This document shows positions 8,744 through 17,764 of a stretch of 64,000 nt of DNA, in pieces. A program made the position numbers and the translations under genes. The stretch is from Acidobacteriaceae bacterium. GTDB lineage: Bacteria; Acidobacteriota; Terriglobia; Bryobacterales; Bryobacteraceae. Position 1 is the stretch's first letter. Each line of letters begins with the position of its first letter. A model generated the notes under the pieces. That model was not told where the DNA came from, searched no databases, and worked only from the letters and a program-made list of their open reading frames with translations. The stretch spans positions 1 through 64,000 of the forward strand of contig JAFAYL010000062.1 in NCBI GenBank assembly GCA_019240405.1, written 5' to 3'.

Positions 8744-9414
8744 GATGCCTCCCGTTTTTTGCGAGGGAACGATCTCGGCTCCGCCGTTGCTGGTTTCATG
8801 CGGTGCGTCAGGAGATAAGCGAGCGAAAAATCTGCAATGTGATCTGCCACCCTCCGCCTCTGCTGAGTTGTTAGCTTCATCTCAGGCCAGAGAAACCCAA
8901 TCACAGGTCGCGCGAGAGCGTAGTGCAAGACTTGGCCCATGATGCTGTGAGTGCAGAGCTTCGTTTTCTCATGGTCTGCCGGAAGACTTAGAATCTGACC
9001 TATCAAAGAGCGCAAGCGGCCGTATAACGGCCTCAATGTTTCGTCGATGATTTGTGAAAGCGCAGGCGTCGGCTGGGTTGACTCTTTCATGATGAATTGA
9101 AGGTTGAAGCCGAACTGTTCGCGAGTTTCACTCAGCCGCTCGATGAAGCCGCGAATGAGCTGGCGCAGCGCGTCGCATGGATCAGCGTTTTCTTCAACCG
9201 CCCTATTGAGCAGTTTTGTTTTGGCTGCAGCATCGATGGCATAGCGAACTACTTCAAGGTACAGTTCGGCCTTGTCGCCGAAGTGATAATTGACTAGCGC
9301 GATGTTAACGTCGGCCTCCCGACAGATCTCGCGAATAGTCGCCTTTTCGTATCCCTTTTGTGAAAAGACCTTCATAGCGGCTTTCAAGAGCTTCGTCCGA
9401 GTGTCGTCAGGCAT
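8740..9414 (-). CDS. TetR-family repressor, CecR (YbiH)-like
   Basis: An N-terminal TetR helix-turn-helix (TRTKLLKAAMKVFSQKGYEKATIREICREADVNIALVNYHFGDKAELY) is followed by an all-helical ligand domain resembling the CecR C-terminal type. It is the first gene of the efflux operon, in the same order as E. coli cecR-ybhGFSR. An in-frame ATG at 9456 would lie at the predicted transcription start, so I prefer the ATG at 9414 (224 residues). Likely function: repress its own operon through the palindrome at 9456-9484 until a ligand binds. Ligand unknown. Confidence 0.85.
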   Translation of the reverse strand: MPDDTRTKLLKAAMKVFSQKGYEKATIREICREADVNIALVNYHFGDKAELYLEVVRYAIDAAAKTKLLNRAVEENADPCDALRQLIRGFIERLSETREQFGFNLQFIMKESTQPTPALSQIIDETLRPLYGRLRSLIGQILSLPADHEKTKLCTHSIMGQVLHYALARPVIGFLWPEMKLTTQQRRRVADHIADFSLAYLLTHRMKPATAEPRSFPRKKREAS

Positions 9415-9455
9415 GGTCACCGGTTTGCGTGTTTTCCGAGCCGGGCGAGCAAACA

Positions 9456-9494
9456 TTAAACACCAGTTTTAAACCCGTGTTTAAGTTTTGTCAA
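9456..9494 (-). promoter_or_regulatory. Promoter and palindromic operator of the TetR-led efflux operon
   Basis: On the minus strand a perfect -35 TTGACA (9489-9494) is followed after 17 bases by TAAAAC (9466-9471). Laid over both is the palindrome TTAAACAC-N13-GTGTTTAA (9456-9484), with 8-bp perfect arms, a size and shape usual for TetR operators. A repressor bound here would block polymerase, fitting autoregulation. Confidence 0.6.
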
Positions 9495-9508
9495 GAGGAT
9501 AAACGTTC

Positions 9509-9549
9509 TGCAACACTCGTTGCACGTGAGGCGGCTTCTCTGCTATTCT
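9509..9549 (+). promoter_or_regulatory. Probable rpiR promoter with 17-bp operator copy 1
   Basis: TGCAACACTCGTTGCAC (9509-9525) contains the perfect inverted pair TGCAAC-N4-GTTGCA. Its right half forms a weak -35 (TTGCAC, 9520-9525) placed 18 bases before a -10-like TATTCT (9544-9549). The same 17-bp pattern recurs at 10544-10560 in front of the TonB receptor gene, which supports a role as a regulator site. Confidence 0.5.
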
Positions 9550-9589
9550 CGCGGGATGGAACTCAGGATTCCGTGGTTCGGGGTCATAC

Positions 9590-10537
9590 ATGTCCGGTGA
9601 GACACACAGAATCATTCGGGACAGTACTCCAACAGAACTCGAGACGCGCTTTGCTGACGCTCAATCCAAACTGAACGGCAGCCGGCGAAACTTAATCCGG
9701 TCCATCCTGGAACATCCAGAAGATAATTATTTCCTCTCCTCCCGGGAGCTCGCCAAAAGATACAACGTCAACGCTGCGACAATTGTGCGGACCATACAGG
9801 CGCTGGGCTACAATCGCTTCGGCGACTTCGCGACCGATCTTCGAAATCATTTCGTCACGCGCATTACCCCTTATACGGTAATGCGCGCCACCACGCGTGA
9901 CCGGCGCCTCTTGACCGATCGAATCCGCCGCAATATCGAGCGTGACCTGGAGAACCTGACGGCTCTTCTGGCGGGACTCGATACACCCCGTGTATTGCTG
10001 GTTGCGAAACAGATCCAAAAGGCCCGCCGAATCATCGTCGTTGGCGTCGATTTTGCGGCCTTTCTCGCGGGAATCCTCGCCTATGCGCTCCGGGTGCAGG
10101 GATGTGATGCGGACGCTCCGGAAGGAAGCTCAGGCAACCTGCGTCACCACGTCGATCTGCTCGGCGAAAAGGATTTGTTAATCGCAATCAGCTTCGGGCG
10201 GTGCCTGCGAGACACCGTCGAGAGCGTCCGCCATGCCAGGTCGCGTGGCACTTTCACCTTCGGTATTACCGATAGCGATATAACGCCAATCGCGCGGTTT
10301 TGCGATCAGCACATCGTAGCATCCATCTCCAGCGTTGTATTCACCGGATCTTATGTTGCCCCTCTGGCTGCGGTCAACGCAATTATTTCCGCAGTAGCTC
10401 ATATCCATCCCAAGCGGACGCTCGAGCGGCTGCGAAGGAACGAACAGGAATACACTTCCGGAGCGCGCTGGTACCAGAACGAAGACGGGAGCCGTAACCG
10501 CTTTCTGGGTCGTAACCGGGGCTCAAAGGATACTTGA
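9590..10537 (+). CDS. MurR/RpiR-family transcriptional regulator with SIS domain
   Basis: This 315-residue regulator has an N-terminal RpiR-type helix-turn-helix (SSRELAKRYNVNAATIVRTIQALGY) and a C-terminal SIS phosphosugar-binding fold (KARRIIVVGVDFAAFLAGILAYAL, then LLIAISFGRCLRDTVESVRHARSRG). SIS regulators usually sense a sugar phosphate; MurR senses N-acetylmuramate 6-phosphate. That would suit control of the peptidoglycan-type hydrolase genes that follow. It lies about 100 bp upstream of the TonB receptor gene on the same strand, and both promoters carry the same 17-bp motif. No strong ribosome site is seen. The actual effector is not known. Confidence 0.85.
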   Translation: MSGETHRIIRDSTPTELETRFADAQSKLNGSRRNLIRSILEHPEDNYFLSSRELAKRYNVNAATIVRTIQALGYNRFGDFATDLRNHFVTRITPYTVMRATTRDRRLLTDRIRRNIERDLENLTALLAGLDTPRVLLVAKQIQKARRIIVVGVDFAAFLAGILAYALRVQGCDADAPEGSSGNLRHHVDLLGEKDLLIAISFGRCLRDTVESVRHARSRGTFTFGITDSDITPIARFCDQHIVASISSVVFTGSYVAPLAAVNAIISAVAHIHPKRTLERLRRNEQEYTSGARWYQNEDGSRNRFLGRNRGSKDT

Positions 10538-10560
10538 CAATGGTGCAACATCTGATGCAC
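10534..10560 (+). promoter_or_regulatory. Operator copy 2 and -35 element before the TonB receptor operon
   Basis: A perfect TTGACA at 10534-10539 overlaps the end of the regulator gene and is followed by TGCAACATCTGATGCAC (10544-10560). Aligned with 9509-9525 the two share TGCAACA-NNN-G(T/A)TGCAC, that is 13 of 17 fixed bases plus one T/A position. No convincing -10 is visible at 16-18 bases; GTTAAT at 10566 is too far. Confidence 0.45.
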
Positions 10561-10634
10561 ACTCTGTTAATCTGATGAGGCTCGCCCCGTCAATGCGGGC
10601 CGGGTGAGAAAGTTGTTCTGAAAAAAGGGGAGCT

Positions 10635-13600
10635 ATGCCAGGTTTTCGGGCTGTATTATTCGTTACGCTTTCGGCTGGGATTCTGCTCGTGAGTTCCAGT
10701 CCGGGTATAGGCCAGACCTCCGACACAGGAGCCCTCGCCGGGACAATCTTTGATCCCTCAGGCGCTTTAGTCCCCGGCGCTCAGGTCAAGGTCGTCAATG
10801 AATCAACCGGAGAGATACGCACCACGGTCTCGCAGGCAAATGGAAATTACGTGGTGCCATTGTTACCTCCCGGCTCGTATAGGGTAGAAACAACCAAAGC
10901 AGGTTTCAAGAGCACCATCCAGGAAGGCGTTCAAATCGTTGTCACCGAGACGGACGCTCTAGTTACGCACCTCCAGATCGGTCAACCGAACCAGGAAGTG
11001 ACCGTCCTGGCGTCGGCCGAACAGCTCCAAACCGAAACGAATGTACTGGGTCGCGTAACATCGGGCCTGGAAATCAACGCGATGCCTTTGGTCACGCGTA
11101 ACTTCACGCAAATCATCGGACTCAACCCCGGAATTTCGACCGATGTGGAGAACGCCGCTGCTTTGGGCCGTGGTACGGATGCCCAAATCGGGGGAGCCCC
11201 GGCCACAGTCGCGCATGGCGGCACGACTTCGGACAACAACTTCCAAATGGACGGTGTCGATGCGAACGATATTGAGGCGAGCGGCCATTTTAGCGGTGGC
11301 ATTGCAATTCCCAATCCCGACACAATTGAGGAGTTCAAAGTACAAACCGGACAATATGATGCTTCTCAGGGCCGCGATGCTGGCGCCAATGTGAACGTTG
11401 TCACTAAAAGCGGCACGAATCAATTTCACGGAGATGTATGGGAGTACTTCCGCAACGAGAAACTGAACGCAAACGATTTCTTTTTGAATGAGACCGGTCA
11501 ACACAAGGGAATCCTCCGCCAAAATCAGTTCGGCGGCACGTTCGGAGGTCCGATTAAGAAAGACAAGATTTTCTTTTTTGGCTCCTATCAGGGCACGCGG
11601 CAACTCAACGGCGTCGGTACCGAGTGCTCATCCGCGTTTTCAACCCCGCCGTTGACAAACGACCGCTCCGCAGCAGCGCTCGGGAGACTTTTCGCTGGGC
11701 AGACAGGCGCCTTCGGTGGGCCTCCCATTGCAGCCGACGGTTCCAATATCAATCCCGCTGCACTCGCCCTCTTGCAATTGAAGCTTCCCAACGGACAATA
11801 TTTGATTCCAACACCGCAGACCGTCGACCCAGCGAAGCCTTTTGCGATTCAAGGCTTCTCTGCCTTCAGCACCCCTTGCTCCTTTAATGAAGATCAGTAT
11901 CTTGCCAACGGCGACTATCTGCAAAGCGAGAAGAGCAAATTTTCAGTTAGATTCTTTCTGGCTAACGACAATCAGGACGTCACTCTACCCGTAACGAATC
12001 TTGGAGGCCCCACGGCGCCAGGATTCCCGGCGATCACAGACACGAAATTTCGTAATATCGCTTTTTCGCATAGCTACGCTTTCGGTCCCACTTTGTTTAA
12101 TGAAGTTGATTTCGGGTTTCACATTACACACGTGAACCTGGTGCAACAGGAAGCATTCAAGTTTTCCGACGTTGGCATCAGCACTCCCGCATTCGACAAT
12201 GCTATCCCGGCAATCGCGATCAACGGAGCTCTGACGCTCGGTGGAAATGGGCAGGGTCTACTACTCGATCAAGGAGCCTACGCTCTCAAGGATTCGCTCT
12301 CCTACACGCTGGGTCGCCATTCACTGCGGTTTGGCGGGGGCTTCACACGATACCAAAACGACTTCACTAACTTCCACTATCTTGCCGGTTTGTACTTCTT
12401 AAGTTTCCCGGATTTTCTACTGGGACAGAGCGGGATTCAGAACGGCACGGGTCTTAGCAATGTCTTCCTCTCGGTAGATCTTCCTGGTCTTTTCAATCGT
12501 CGCTGGCGCGTCCTTGATGCCGATGGCTACATTCAAGACGACTTCAAAGTAAGTCCGCGATTGACCCTCAATCTCGGCTTTCGTTATGAGCGGCTCGGCG
12601 ATCAGGGCGATAATCTAGGGCGTAACAGTGCATTTAATTTCGGTCTAGCCGATCCGAATCCTCCTGCGACGGGTACGCTCGCCGGATTCGTCGTTCCCTC
12701 AAATTACAAAGGCACTATACCGCCCGGCGTAACGCAGATCGGCAACAACTTGGGCATCAACGGCGATGGGCAGAATACCTGGAACCCGCGCATCGGTTTC
12801 GCCTACCGCCTTCCCCATACAGAACGCTTCGTTCTTCGCGGCGGCTACGGAATCTTCCATTCGCGCATAACCGGCCAGCCGTTCCTTCAATTAGTTACTG
12901 GCCAGCCGTTCGCCGTGTTGCGCGAGTTCGTCGGCCCGACCAACGCGGCCGCTTCTCTGCAGAATCCGTTCCCTCCGCCCCCAACTCTGCCTTCATTTAC
13001 TCCCTATTCCCCCACGACCGCGTTCTCCACAACCACTTTTTCAGCCAACTTTCAGCCTCCGATGCTCCAGACCTACAACATGAATCTGCAAACCCAGATT
13101 GCTAGGGATTTCGTGCTTGAGGTCGGCTACGTGGGACAGCGCGGTTTGCACCTTGTGAATGAGCGGTCCCTAAATCAAGCTGCTTTCGCCACTCCGCAAA
13201 ACCCCATCCGCGGGCAAACGGACAATACCGTTGCGAATATACCCTTGCGGGTTCCCATTGAAGGTTGGGCGCCATTTCCAGGTATTCAGCAGATCGAATC
13301 TGGAGGAGCGAACTGGTACAACGCGTTTGAAACAAGCCTGAACAAACGCTTCAGTTACGGGCTGCAATTTCTCGCCTCTTACACCTTTGCCCGTGATCTT
13401 GCTACGGATACTGGCAGCAGCGATTCGCCAAACGGAGGCCTTGCATTCGGAGACCAAAACCATCCGGGTGATCGTTATGGCCCGGATGAGTTCATCCGCG
13501 AGCAGCGCGTGGTGATCAGCTTCCTTTACGAGCTGCCCTGGCTGAAAAACTCAAAATCATGGCTCGGCCAAATAGGCGGCGGATGGTCCATCGCCGGAGT

Positions 13601-14072
13601 AACCACCATACAGTCGGGCCATCGCATGACCATCATTAACAGCGGGAATGCCTTAAACGTATTCGGGATTCCGTATGATCGCGTACAACTCGCGCCCGGA
13701 TGCACTTATGGTGAGCTTGTCACTTCCGGGTCCATAGGAAGCAAGTTGAACGACTATTTCAATACCAAGTGCCTGGCTCCGCCGCCCGTAATTGGAGCGG
13801 ATGGCATCGGCACGGGATTTGGAAATAGCGGCGTAGGTATCGTGCTCGGACCGCCGCAGGACAACTGGGACATCGCAGCCGTCAAGCATTTCCCTCTCGG
13901 TTGGCCTAATGAGAAGACCAATCTGGAATTTCGCGCCGAGTTCTTCAACGTATTCAATCACCCGCAGTTTTCGGACCCCGCCAACGACTACTCCGGCGCC
14001 AATGTCGGCCAAATCACGTCATTGGCGGTCAATCCGCGTATTATTCAGTTCGCTTTAAAGCTGAATTTCTAA
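10635..14072 (+). CDS. TonB-dependent outer-membrane receptor with carboxypeptidase-regulatory domain
   Basis: The 1145-residue protein begins with a signal peptide (cut near GIGQ). A CarboxypepD_reg beta-sandwich follows (GALAGTIFDPSGALVPGAQVKVVN), then a plug region (FQMDGVDANDIEASG, GANVNVVTKSGTNQFHG) and a long beta-barrel ending in an aromatic C-terminus (IIQFALKLNF). A GGGGAG ribosome site stands just before the ATG. It is the Oar-like receptor class that is expanded in Acidobacteria. As first gene of the hydrolase/permease operon it probably imports or binds the peptide or glycopeptide that the following enzymes process. A paralogue heads the opposing operon at 28729-32289. Confidence 0.9.
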   Translation: MPGFRAVLFVTLSAGILLVSSSPGIGQTSDTGALAGTIFDPSGALVPGAQVKVVNESTGEIRTTVSQANGNYVVPLLPPGSYRVETTKAGFKSTIQEGVQIVVTETDALVTHLQIGQPNQEVTVLASAEQLQTETNVLGRVTSGLEINAMPLVTRNFTQIIGLNPGISTDVENAAALGRGTDAQIGGAPATVAHGGTTSDNNFQMDGVDANDIEASGHFSGGIAIPNPDTIEEFKVQTGQYDASQGRDAGANVNVVTKSGTNQFHGDVWEYFRNEKLNANDFFLNETGQHKGILRQNQFGGTFGGPIKKDKIFFFGSYQGTRQLNGVGTECSSAFSTPPLTNDRSAAALGRLFAGQTGAFGGPPIAADGSNINPAALALLQLKLPNGQYLIPTPQTVDPAKPFAIQGFSAFSTPCSFNEDQYLANGDYLQSEKSKFSVRFFLANDNQDVTLPVTNLGGPTAPGFPAITDTKFRNIAFSHSYAFGPTLFNEVDFGFHITHVNLVQQEAFKFSDVGISTPAFDNAIPAIAINGALTLGGNGQGLLLDQGAYALKDSLSYTLGRHSLRFGGGFTRYQNDFTNFHYLAGLYFLSFPDFLLGQSGIQNGTGLSNVFLSVDLPGLFNRRWRVLDADGYIQDDFKVSPRLTLNLGFRYERLGDQGDNLGRNSAFNFGLADPNPPATGTLAGFVVPSNYKGTIPPGVTQIGNNLGINGDGQNTWNPRIGFAYRLPHTERFVLRGGYGIFHSRITGQPFLQLVTGQPFAVLREFVGPTNAAASLQNPFPPPPTLPSFTPYSPTTAFSTTTFSANFQPPMLQTYNMNLQTQIARDFVLEVGYVGQRGLHLVNERSLNQAAFATPQNPIRGQTDNTVANIPLRVPIEGWAPFPGIQQIESGGANWYNAFETSLNKRFSYGLQFLASYTFARDLATDTGSSDSPNGGLAFGDQNHPGDRYGPDEFIREQRVVISFLYELPWLKNSKSWLGQIGGGWSIAGVTTIQSGHRMTIINSGNALNVFGIPYDRVQLAPGCTYGELVTSGSIGSKLNDYFNTKCLAPPPVIGADGIGTGFGNSGVGIVLGPPQDNWDIAAVKHFPLGWPNEKTNLEFRAEFFNVFNHPQFSDPANDYSGANVGQITSLAVNPRIIQFALKLNF

Positions 14073-14093
14073 GATGATCGACCAGACTGCCAG

Positions 14094-15680
14094 ATGACCG
14101 CTCGCCGCGCCGCGTCCAGTTTTGCGATTCTATTAAATTTCTTCTGGCTTCAGCCTCTCCTTGCCGAACAGAGTGCGCCGCCCGCCGATCTGGATGTTTT
14201 CGTCGCGCGAGTTTTGAAGACCTTCGAAGTGCCCGGGCTCTCAATAGCCATCGTCAAAGACGGCCAGGTTGTGCTCACTAAAGGATACGGCATACGCAAA
14301 ATGGGAGATTCGGCTCCGGTTGACGAGCATACGCTCTTCGGAATCGGATCGAACACAAAAGCTTTCACGTCAGCACTGCTCGCGTCACTAGTGGATGAAG
14401 GAAAGATCTCTTGGGACGACAAAGTCTACGAGCGGCTTCCCGGTTTTCAGATGTATGACTCTTATGCGTCGCACGAGATGACAATTCGCGACCTGCTCAC
14501 GCATAAGAGTGGGATGGGGTTGGGTGAAGGCGATCTGCTCTTCTGGCCGCACACGACTTATTCGCGCAAGGACATTATTTACCGCCTGCGTTTCATGAAG
14601 CCCCAGTCTAGCTTCCGCAGCCATTACGCTTACGACAACCTGATGTACTTAGCTGCAGGGGAGATAATTGCGGCGGTTACAGGTAAGGCTTGGGAAGAAA
14701 ACGTTCGCGACCGGATTCTTACCCCTCTGGGCATGTCTGCGACCAACCTTACTAATGCGAGTTGGGCGTCTAATGACAATTACGCTTGGCCGCACTCGAA
14801 ATTGCCTGGTGAGTTGCAGCCGATTGATTTCGTGCCTCTCGATAACGCAGCGCCTGCCGGTTCGATCAATTCCAGCGCTTCGGAGATGGCTAGATGGATC
14901 CTTTTACAACTGAACCATGGCAAATTTCCGGACTCTGATAAGCGGCTGTTCAGCGAGGAACAGTCGAAACAAATGTGGTCTCCACAGACCATTTTGCCGG
15001 TCGGCGATCCCCCGGCGCCCCTCGCAGCTCTCAAAGCAAACTTTGCAGATTATGGATTGGGGTGGGGTCTGCGAGATTATCGCGGACACAAATTGATCGG
15101 CCACAGCGGTGGAGTTGCGGGGTTCGTCTCGCGAGTGCAGATGGTTCCGGACGAGCGTCTGGGAATTGTCGTGCTCACCAATGCCGAAGAGGGCGGAGCC
15201 ATGGACTCCATCGAGTACTATCTCCTCGACCATTACTTGAATCTTCCGCGCACTGATTGGGTCAAAGCATTTCGAGATGCGGAACTTGCGCAAGAGCAGC
15301 AAGCTTCGGAAGAAATGAAAAAACAAGCTAACTCACGAGCTGCCAAATCGAGTCCTTCCCTTTCGCTTGAGAAGTATGCCGGCGCATATAACGACGTATG
15401 GTACGGGCCATCTACCATTCGTATGGAAAATGGCAAGCTAGTGTTTACTCTTGACCACACGCCCAAGGCCATTGGCGATCTGGAGCACTGGCAGTACGAC
15501 ACGTTCAAAACGCATTGGCGGGATCGCACCATCGAGGATGCGTTCCTTACGTTCGCGCTGAAACCCGACGGCGACATTGACCACTTCACGATGGTGGCTG
15601 TCTCACCGCTTGCCGATTTCAGCTTCGATTATCAGGATCTTTACTTCACCCCAGTGGTCCACTCTACGAGGCGGCCTTGA
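14094..15680 (+). CDS. Serine beta-lactamase-fold hydrolase (DD-peptidase/D-aminopeptidase class)
   Basis: The 528-residue product has an N-terminal signal-like stretch and the class C/DD-peptidase motifs: SNTK with Ser86 and Lys89, the YxN motif Tyr180-Asp-Asn182, and the HSGG box (IGHSGGVAGF). A C-terminal lipocalin-like extension (LEKYAGAYNDVWYGPSTIRME) resembles DUF3471. Such enzymes cleave peptides next to D-residues or act as esterases. A periplasmic location is likely. It follows the receptor gene by 21 bp and is itself followed by a second member of the same superfamily, suggesting processing of a D-amino-acid-containing substrate. True beta-lactamase activity is less likely in this context. 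Confidence 0.82.
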   Translation: MTARRAASSFAILLNFFWLQPLLAEQSAPPADLDVFVARVLKTFEVPGLSIAIVKDGQVVLTKGYGIRKMGDSAPVDEHTLFGIGSNTKAFTSALLASLVDEGKISWDDKVYERLPGFQMYDSYASHEMTIRDLLTHKSGMGLGEGDLLFWPHTTYSRKDIIYRLRFMKPQSSFRSHYAYDNLMYLAAGEIIAAVTGKAWEENVRDRILTPLGMSATNLTNASWASNDNYAWPHSKLPGELQPIDFVPLDNAAPAGSINSSASEMARWILLQLNHGKFPDSDKRLFSEEQSKQMWSPQTILPVGDPPAPLAALKANFADYGLGWGLRDYRGHKLIGHSGGVAGFVSRVQMVPDERLGIVVLTNAEEGGAMDSIEYYLLDHYLNLPRTDWVKAFRDAELAQEQQASEEMKKQANSRAAKSSPSLSLEKYAGAYNDVWYGPSTIRMENGKLVFTLDHTPKAIGDLEHWQYDTFKTHWRDRTIEDAFLTFALKPDGDIDHFTMVAVSPLADFSFDYQDLYFTPVVHSTRRP

Positions 15681-15711
15681 CAAGGATATTGCGCCGGTAA
15701 AAGGAAAATTT

Positions 15712-17760
15712 ATGTTCTCTCATAAGCTACTGTCGAATTCTCACTTCCGTGTAGCGGTTGCATTACTCATTAGCGGGCTTAGCGGCGCCTCGCAAAGCGC
15801 CAAACAAGCGCCTCTTGTTCCTAAGCCGCAGCCCGAGCCGAAGAAGCAGGTGACAGCTCCAATTACGGCCCACCCATTCGAGGCCGCGGATATCCAAGCA
15901 TTTCTCGATGGACTTATGCCTCTATCCATTGAGCGCGACGACATCGCTGGCGCGGTCATCTCGATCGTGAAAGATGGGAAAGTTGTTTTCGCGAAGGGTT
16001 ACGGTTACGCCGATGTCAAATCGAAAAAACCCGTTTCACCTACCGACACGCTCTTTCGTCCCGGGTCCGTCTCGAAACTGTTCACCTGGACCGCAGTGAT
16101 GCAGCAAGTCGAGCAAGGCAAACTCGACCTCGATCGCGATGTGAACGACTACCTTGATTTCAAAGTTCCCGCTACCTTCGATAAACCCATTACGCTGCGC
16201 AATGCGATGACCCATACGGCGGGTTTCAGCGAGACTGCCAAAGATATGTGGGTAAGCGATCCCAAGAAACTTACAACGCTCCGCACCTATCTGATCAATC
16301 ACATGCCGGCGCGGATCTATCCGCCCGGTACTACACCCGCTTATTCGAATTACGCAACTACACTTGCAGGCTACATCGTCCAGCGAGTCTCCGGAACACC
16401 GTTCGAAAAATACATCACAGACCGCATCTTTAAGCCGCTCGACATGCCGCATTCGACCTTCGATCAGCCGCTTCCGCCAAATCTCAAACCTTTGATGTCA
16501 AAGGGCTACAAGACGGCCTCTGAAGACGCAAAGGAGTACGAGGTCGTGCAGCCCTGGCCTGCAGGAAGCAGCGCCGTTTCCGCCATGGACATGGCCCACT
16601 TCATGATTGCTCACCTCCAAGGCGGGGAATACAACGGCGCGCGCATTCTTCAACCTGCAACTGTTGAGCAGATGCACACCCGCCAGGCGCTACCCGCTGG
16701 AAACGCTTTGAATGCGATGTGCTTGGGCTTTTATGAAGAGACCCGGAACGGTCACCGCATATTCGGACACGCAGGGGACACGCTCTACTTCCATAGCGAT
16801 CTCCATCTAATGCCAGATGCCAATCTAGGCTTCTTTGTGTCGTATAACAGCGCCGGGAAAGGGACCCTCAGTAATCGGTCTGCCTTGTGGCAGTATTTCT
16901 TGGATCGCTATTTCCCGTATCACACTCCCACGCCGCCAGCGATTGCATCTGCCGACTCCGATGCGAAGCAAGTAACAGGCGACTATATGGTCAGCCGTCG
17001 ACTCCAAGGCAATTTCCTTTTTGTTGCCTCAATGCCCGGCGAAGCCAAGCTCGAGAAAAACTCCGATGCAACGATTAGTGTCGCCGAGCTCGATGGTTTC
17101 AATGGAAAACCAATGAAGTTTCGCGAGATCGCTCCCAAGGTCTACCAGAATGTCGACGGGCAGGAAAAGCTCGCATTTTATCAAGGCTACGACGGAAGGC
17201 AGACCTTCGGAATTGACTTCCCATTTATGGTGTTTCAGAAGGCAACTTTCTTTCAATCGAAACCGTTCAATTACTTTGTTCTGTTTGCAAGTCTCGCAAT
17301 CCTGGTTCTCGCTGTACTCTTTTGGCCTATCTCCACGCTCGTGCGCCGTCATTACCGGACGCGGCTCGAACTGAATCCCAACGAACGGCGCCTCCGTCTG
17401 CTCGCATATCTCGTCTGCTTGCTTGATCTGGCGGTGGTCGCCGGGTTCGCTATTGTGGTTTCGAAAAGCGATGACGTGACTGCCCTCAACGATTCTTTAG
17501 ATAAATGGATTCATCTTCTGCAATTGATCGGTGTAATCGCGGTGATTGGCACTTTGGTTACGATCTATTATGCCGTCGTTGTCTGGGGCGCCGCGCGCGC
17601 ACAGGCTCATGAACAGGAGGTTGGCGCTGCGCCATATGTAATTCCTCGAGGCCGGTTTCTGTGGAGTAGATTGTCGGCCACCGCAATCGTATTAGCCTGC
17701 GTTGGATTCTCCTGGATACTGCTGTACTGGGGGATTCTCAATTTCCGTCTGAACTATTGA
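15712..17760 (+). CDS. Serine beta-lactamase-fold hydrolase with C-terminal membrane domain
   Basis: I choose ATG 15712, which has AGGA 8 bases upstream and a signal peptide (FRVAVALLISGLSGASQS), giving 682 residues. A further-upstream frame overlaps the previous gene by about 100 bp and reads as noise. Motifs are Ser119-Val-Ser-Lys122 (SVSK), YSN in TPAYSNYATTLAGY and HAGD in IFGHAGDTLYF. After the catalytic domain and a small beta domain there are four hydrophobic segments (FVLFASLAILVLAVLFWPI, LLAYLVCLLDLAVVAGFAIVV, a third at LLQLIGVIAVIGTLV and a last near the C-terminus). The enzyme would therefore be anchored with its active site outside the cytoplasm. Confidence 0.82.
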   Translation: MFSHKLLSNSHFRVAVALLISGLSGASQSAKQAPLVPKPQPEPKKQVTAPITAHPFEAADIQAFLDGLMPLSIERDDIAGAVISIVKDGKVVFAKGYGYADVKSKKPVSPTDTLFRPGSVSKLFTWTAVMQQVEQGKLDLDRDVNDYLDFKVPATFDKPITLRNAMTHTAGFSETAKDMWVSDPKKLTTLRTYLINHMPARIYPPGTTPAYSNYATTLAGYIVQRVSGTPFEKYITDRIFKPLDMPHSTFDQPLPPNLKPLMSKGYKTASEDAKEYEVVQPWPAGSSAVSAMDMAHFMIAHLQGGEYNGARILQPATVEQMHTRQALPAGNALNAMCLGFYEETRNGHRIFGHAGDTLYFHSDLHLMPDANLGFFVSYNSAGKGTLSNRSALWQYFLDRYFPYHTPTPPAIASADSDAKQVTGDYMVSRRLQGNFLFVASMPGEAKLEKNSDATISVAELDGFNGKPMKFREIAPKVYQNVDGQEKLAFYQGYDGRQTFGIDFPFMVFQKATFFQSKPFNYFVLFASLAILVLAVLFWPISTLVRRHYRTRLELNPNERRLRLLAYLVCLLDLAVVAGFAIVVSKSDDVTALNDSLDKWIHLLQLIGVIAVIGTLVTIYYAVVVWGAARAQAHEQEVGAAPYVIPRGRFLWSRLSATAIVLACVGFSWILLYWGILNFRLNY

Positions 17761-17764
17761 ATCT

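Noticed and set aside
10561-10575. GTTAAT at 10566-10571 as -10 of the TTGACA at 10534
   Set aside because: The spacer would be 26 bases, too long for a standard promoter.
15577-15711. Upstream extension of the second beta-lactamase-fold gene
   Set aside because: It overlaps the previous gene and has no signal peptide; ATG 15712 has both AGGA and a signal sequence.
14094-17760. Antibiotic-resistance beta-lactamases
   Set aside because: The motifs fit the wider serine hydrolase superfamily, and the context of DD-peptidases and transporters argues for a catabolic role.
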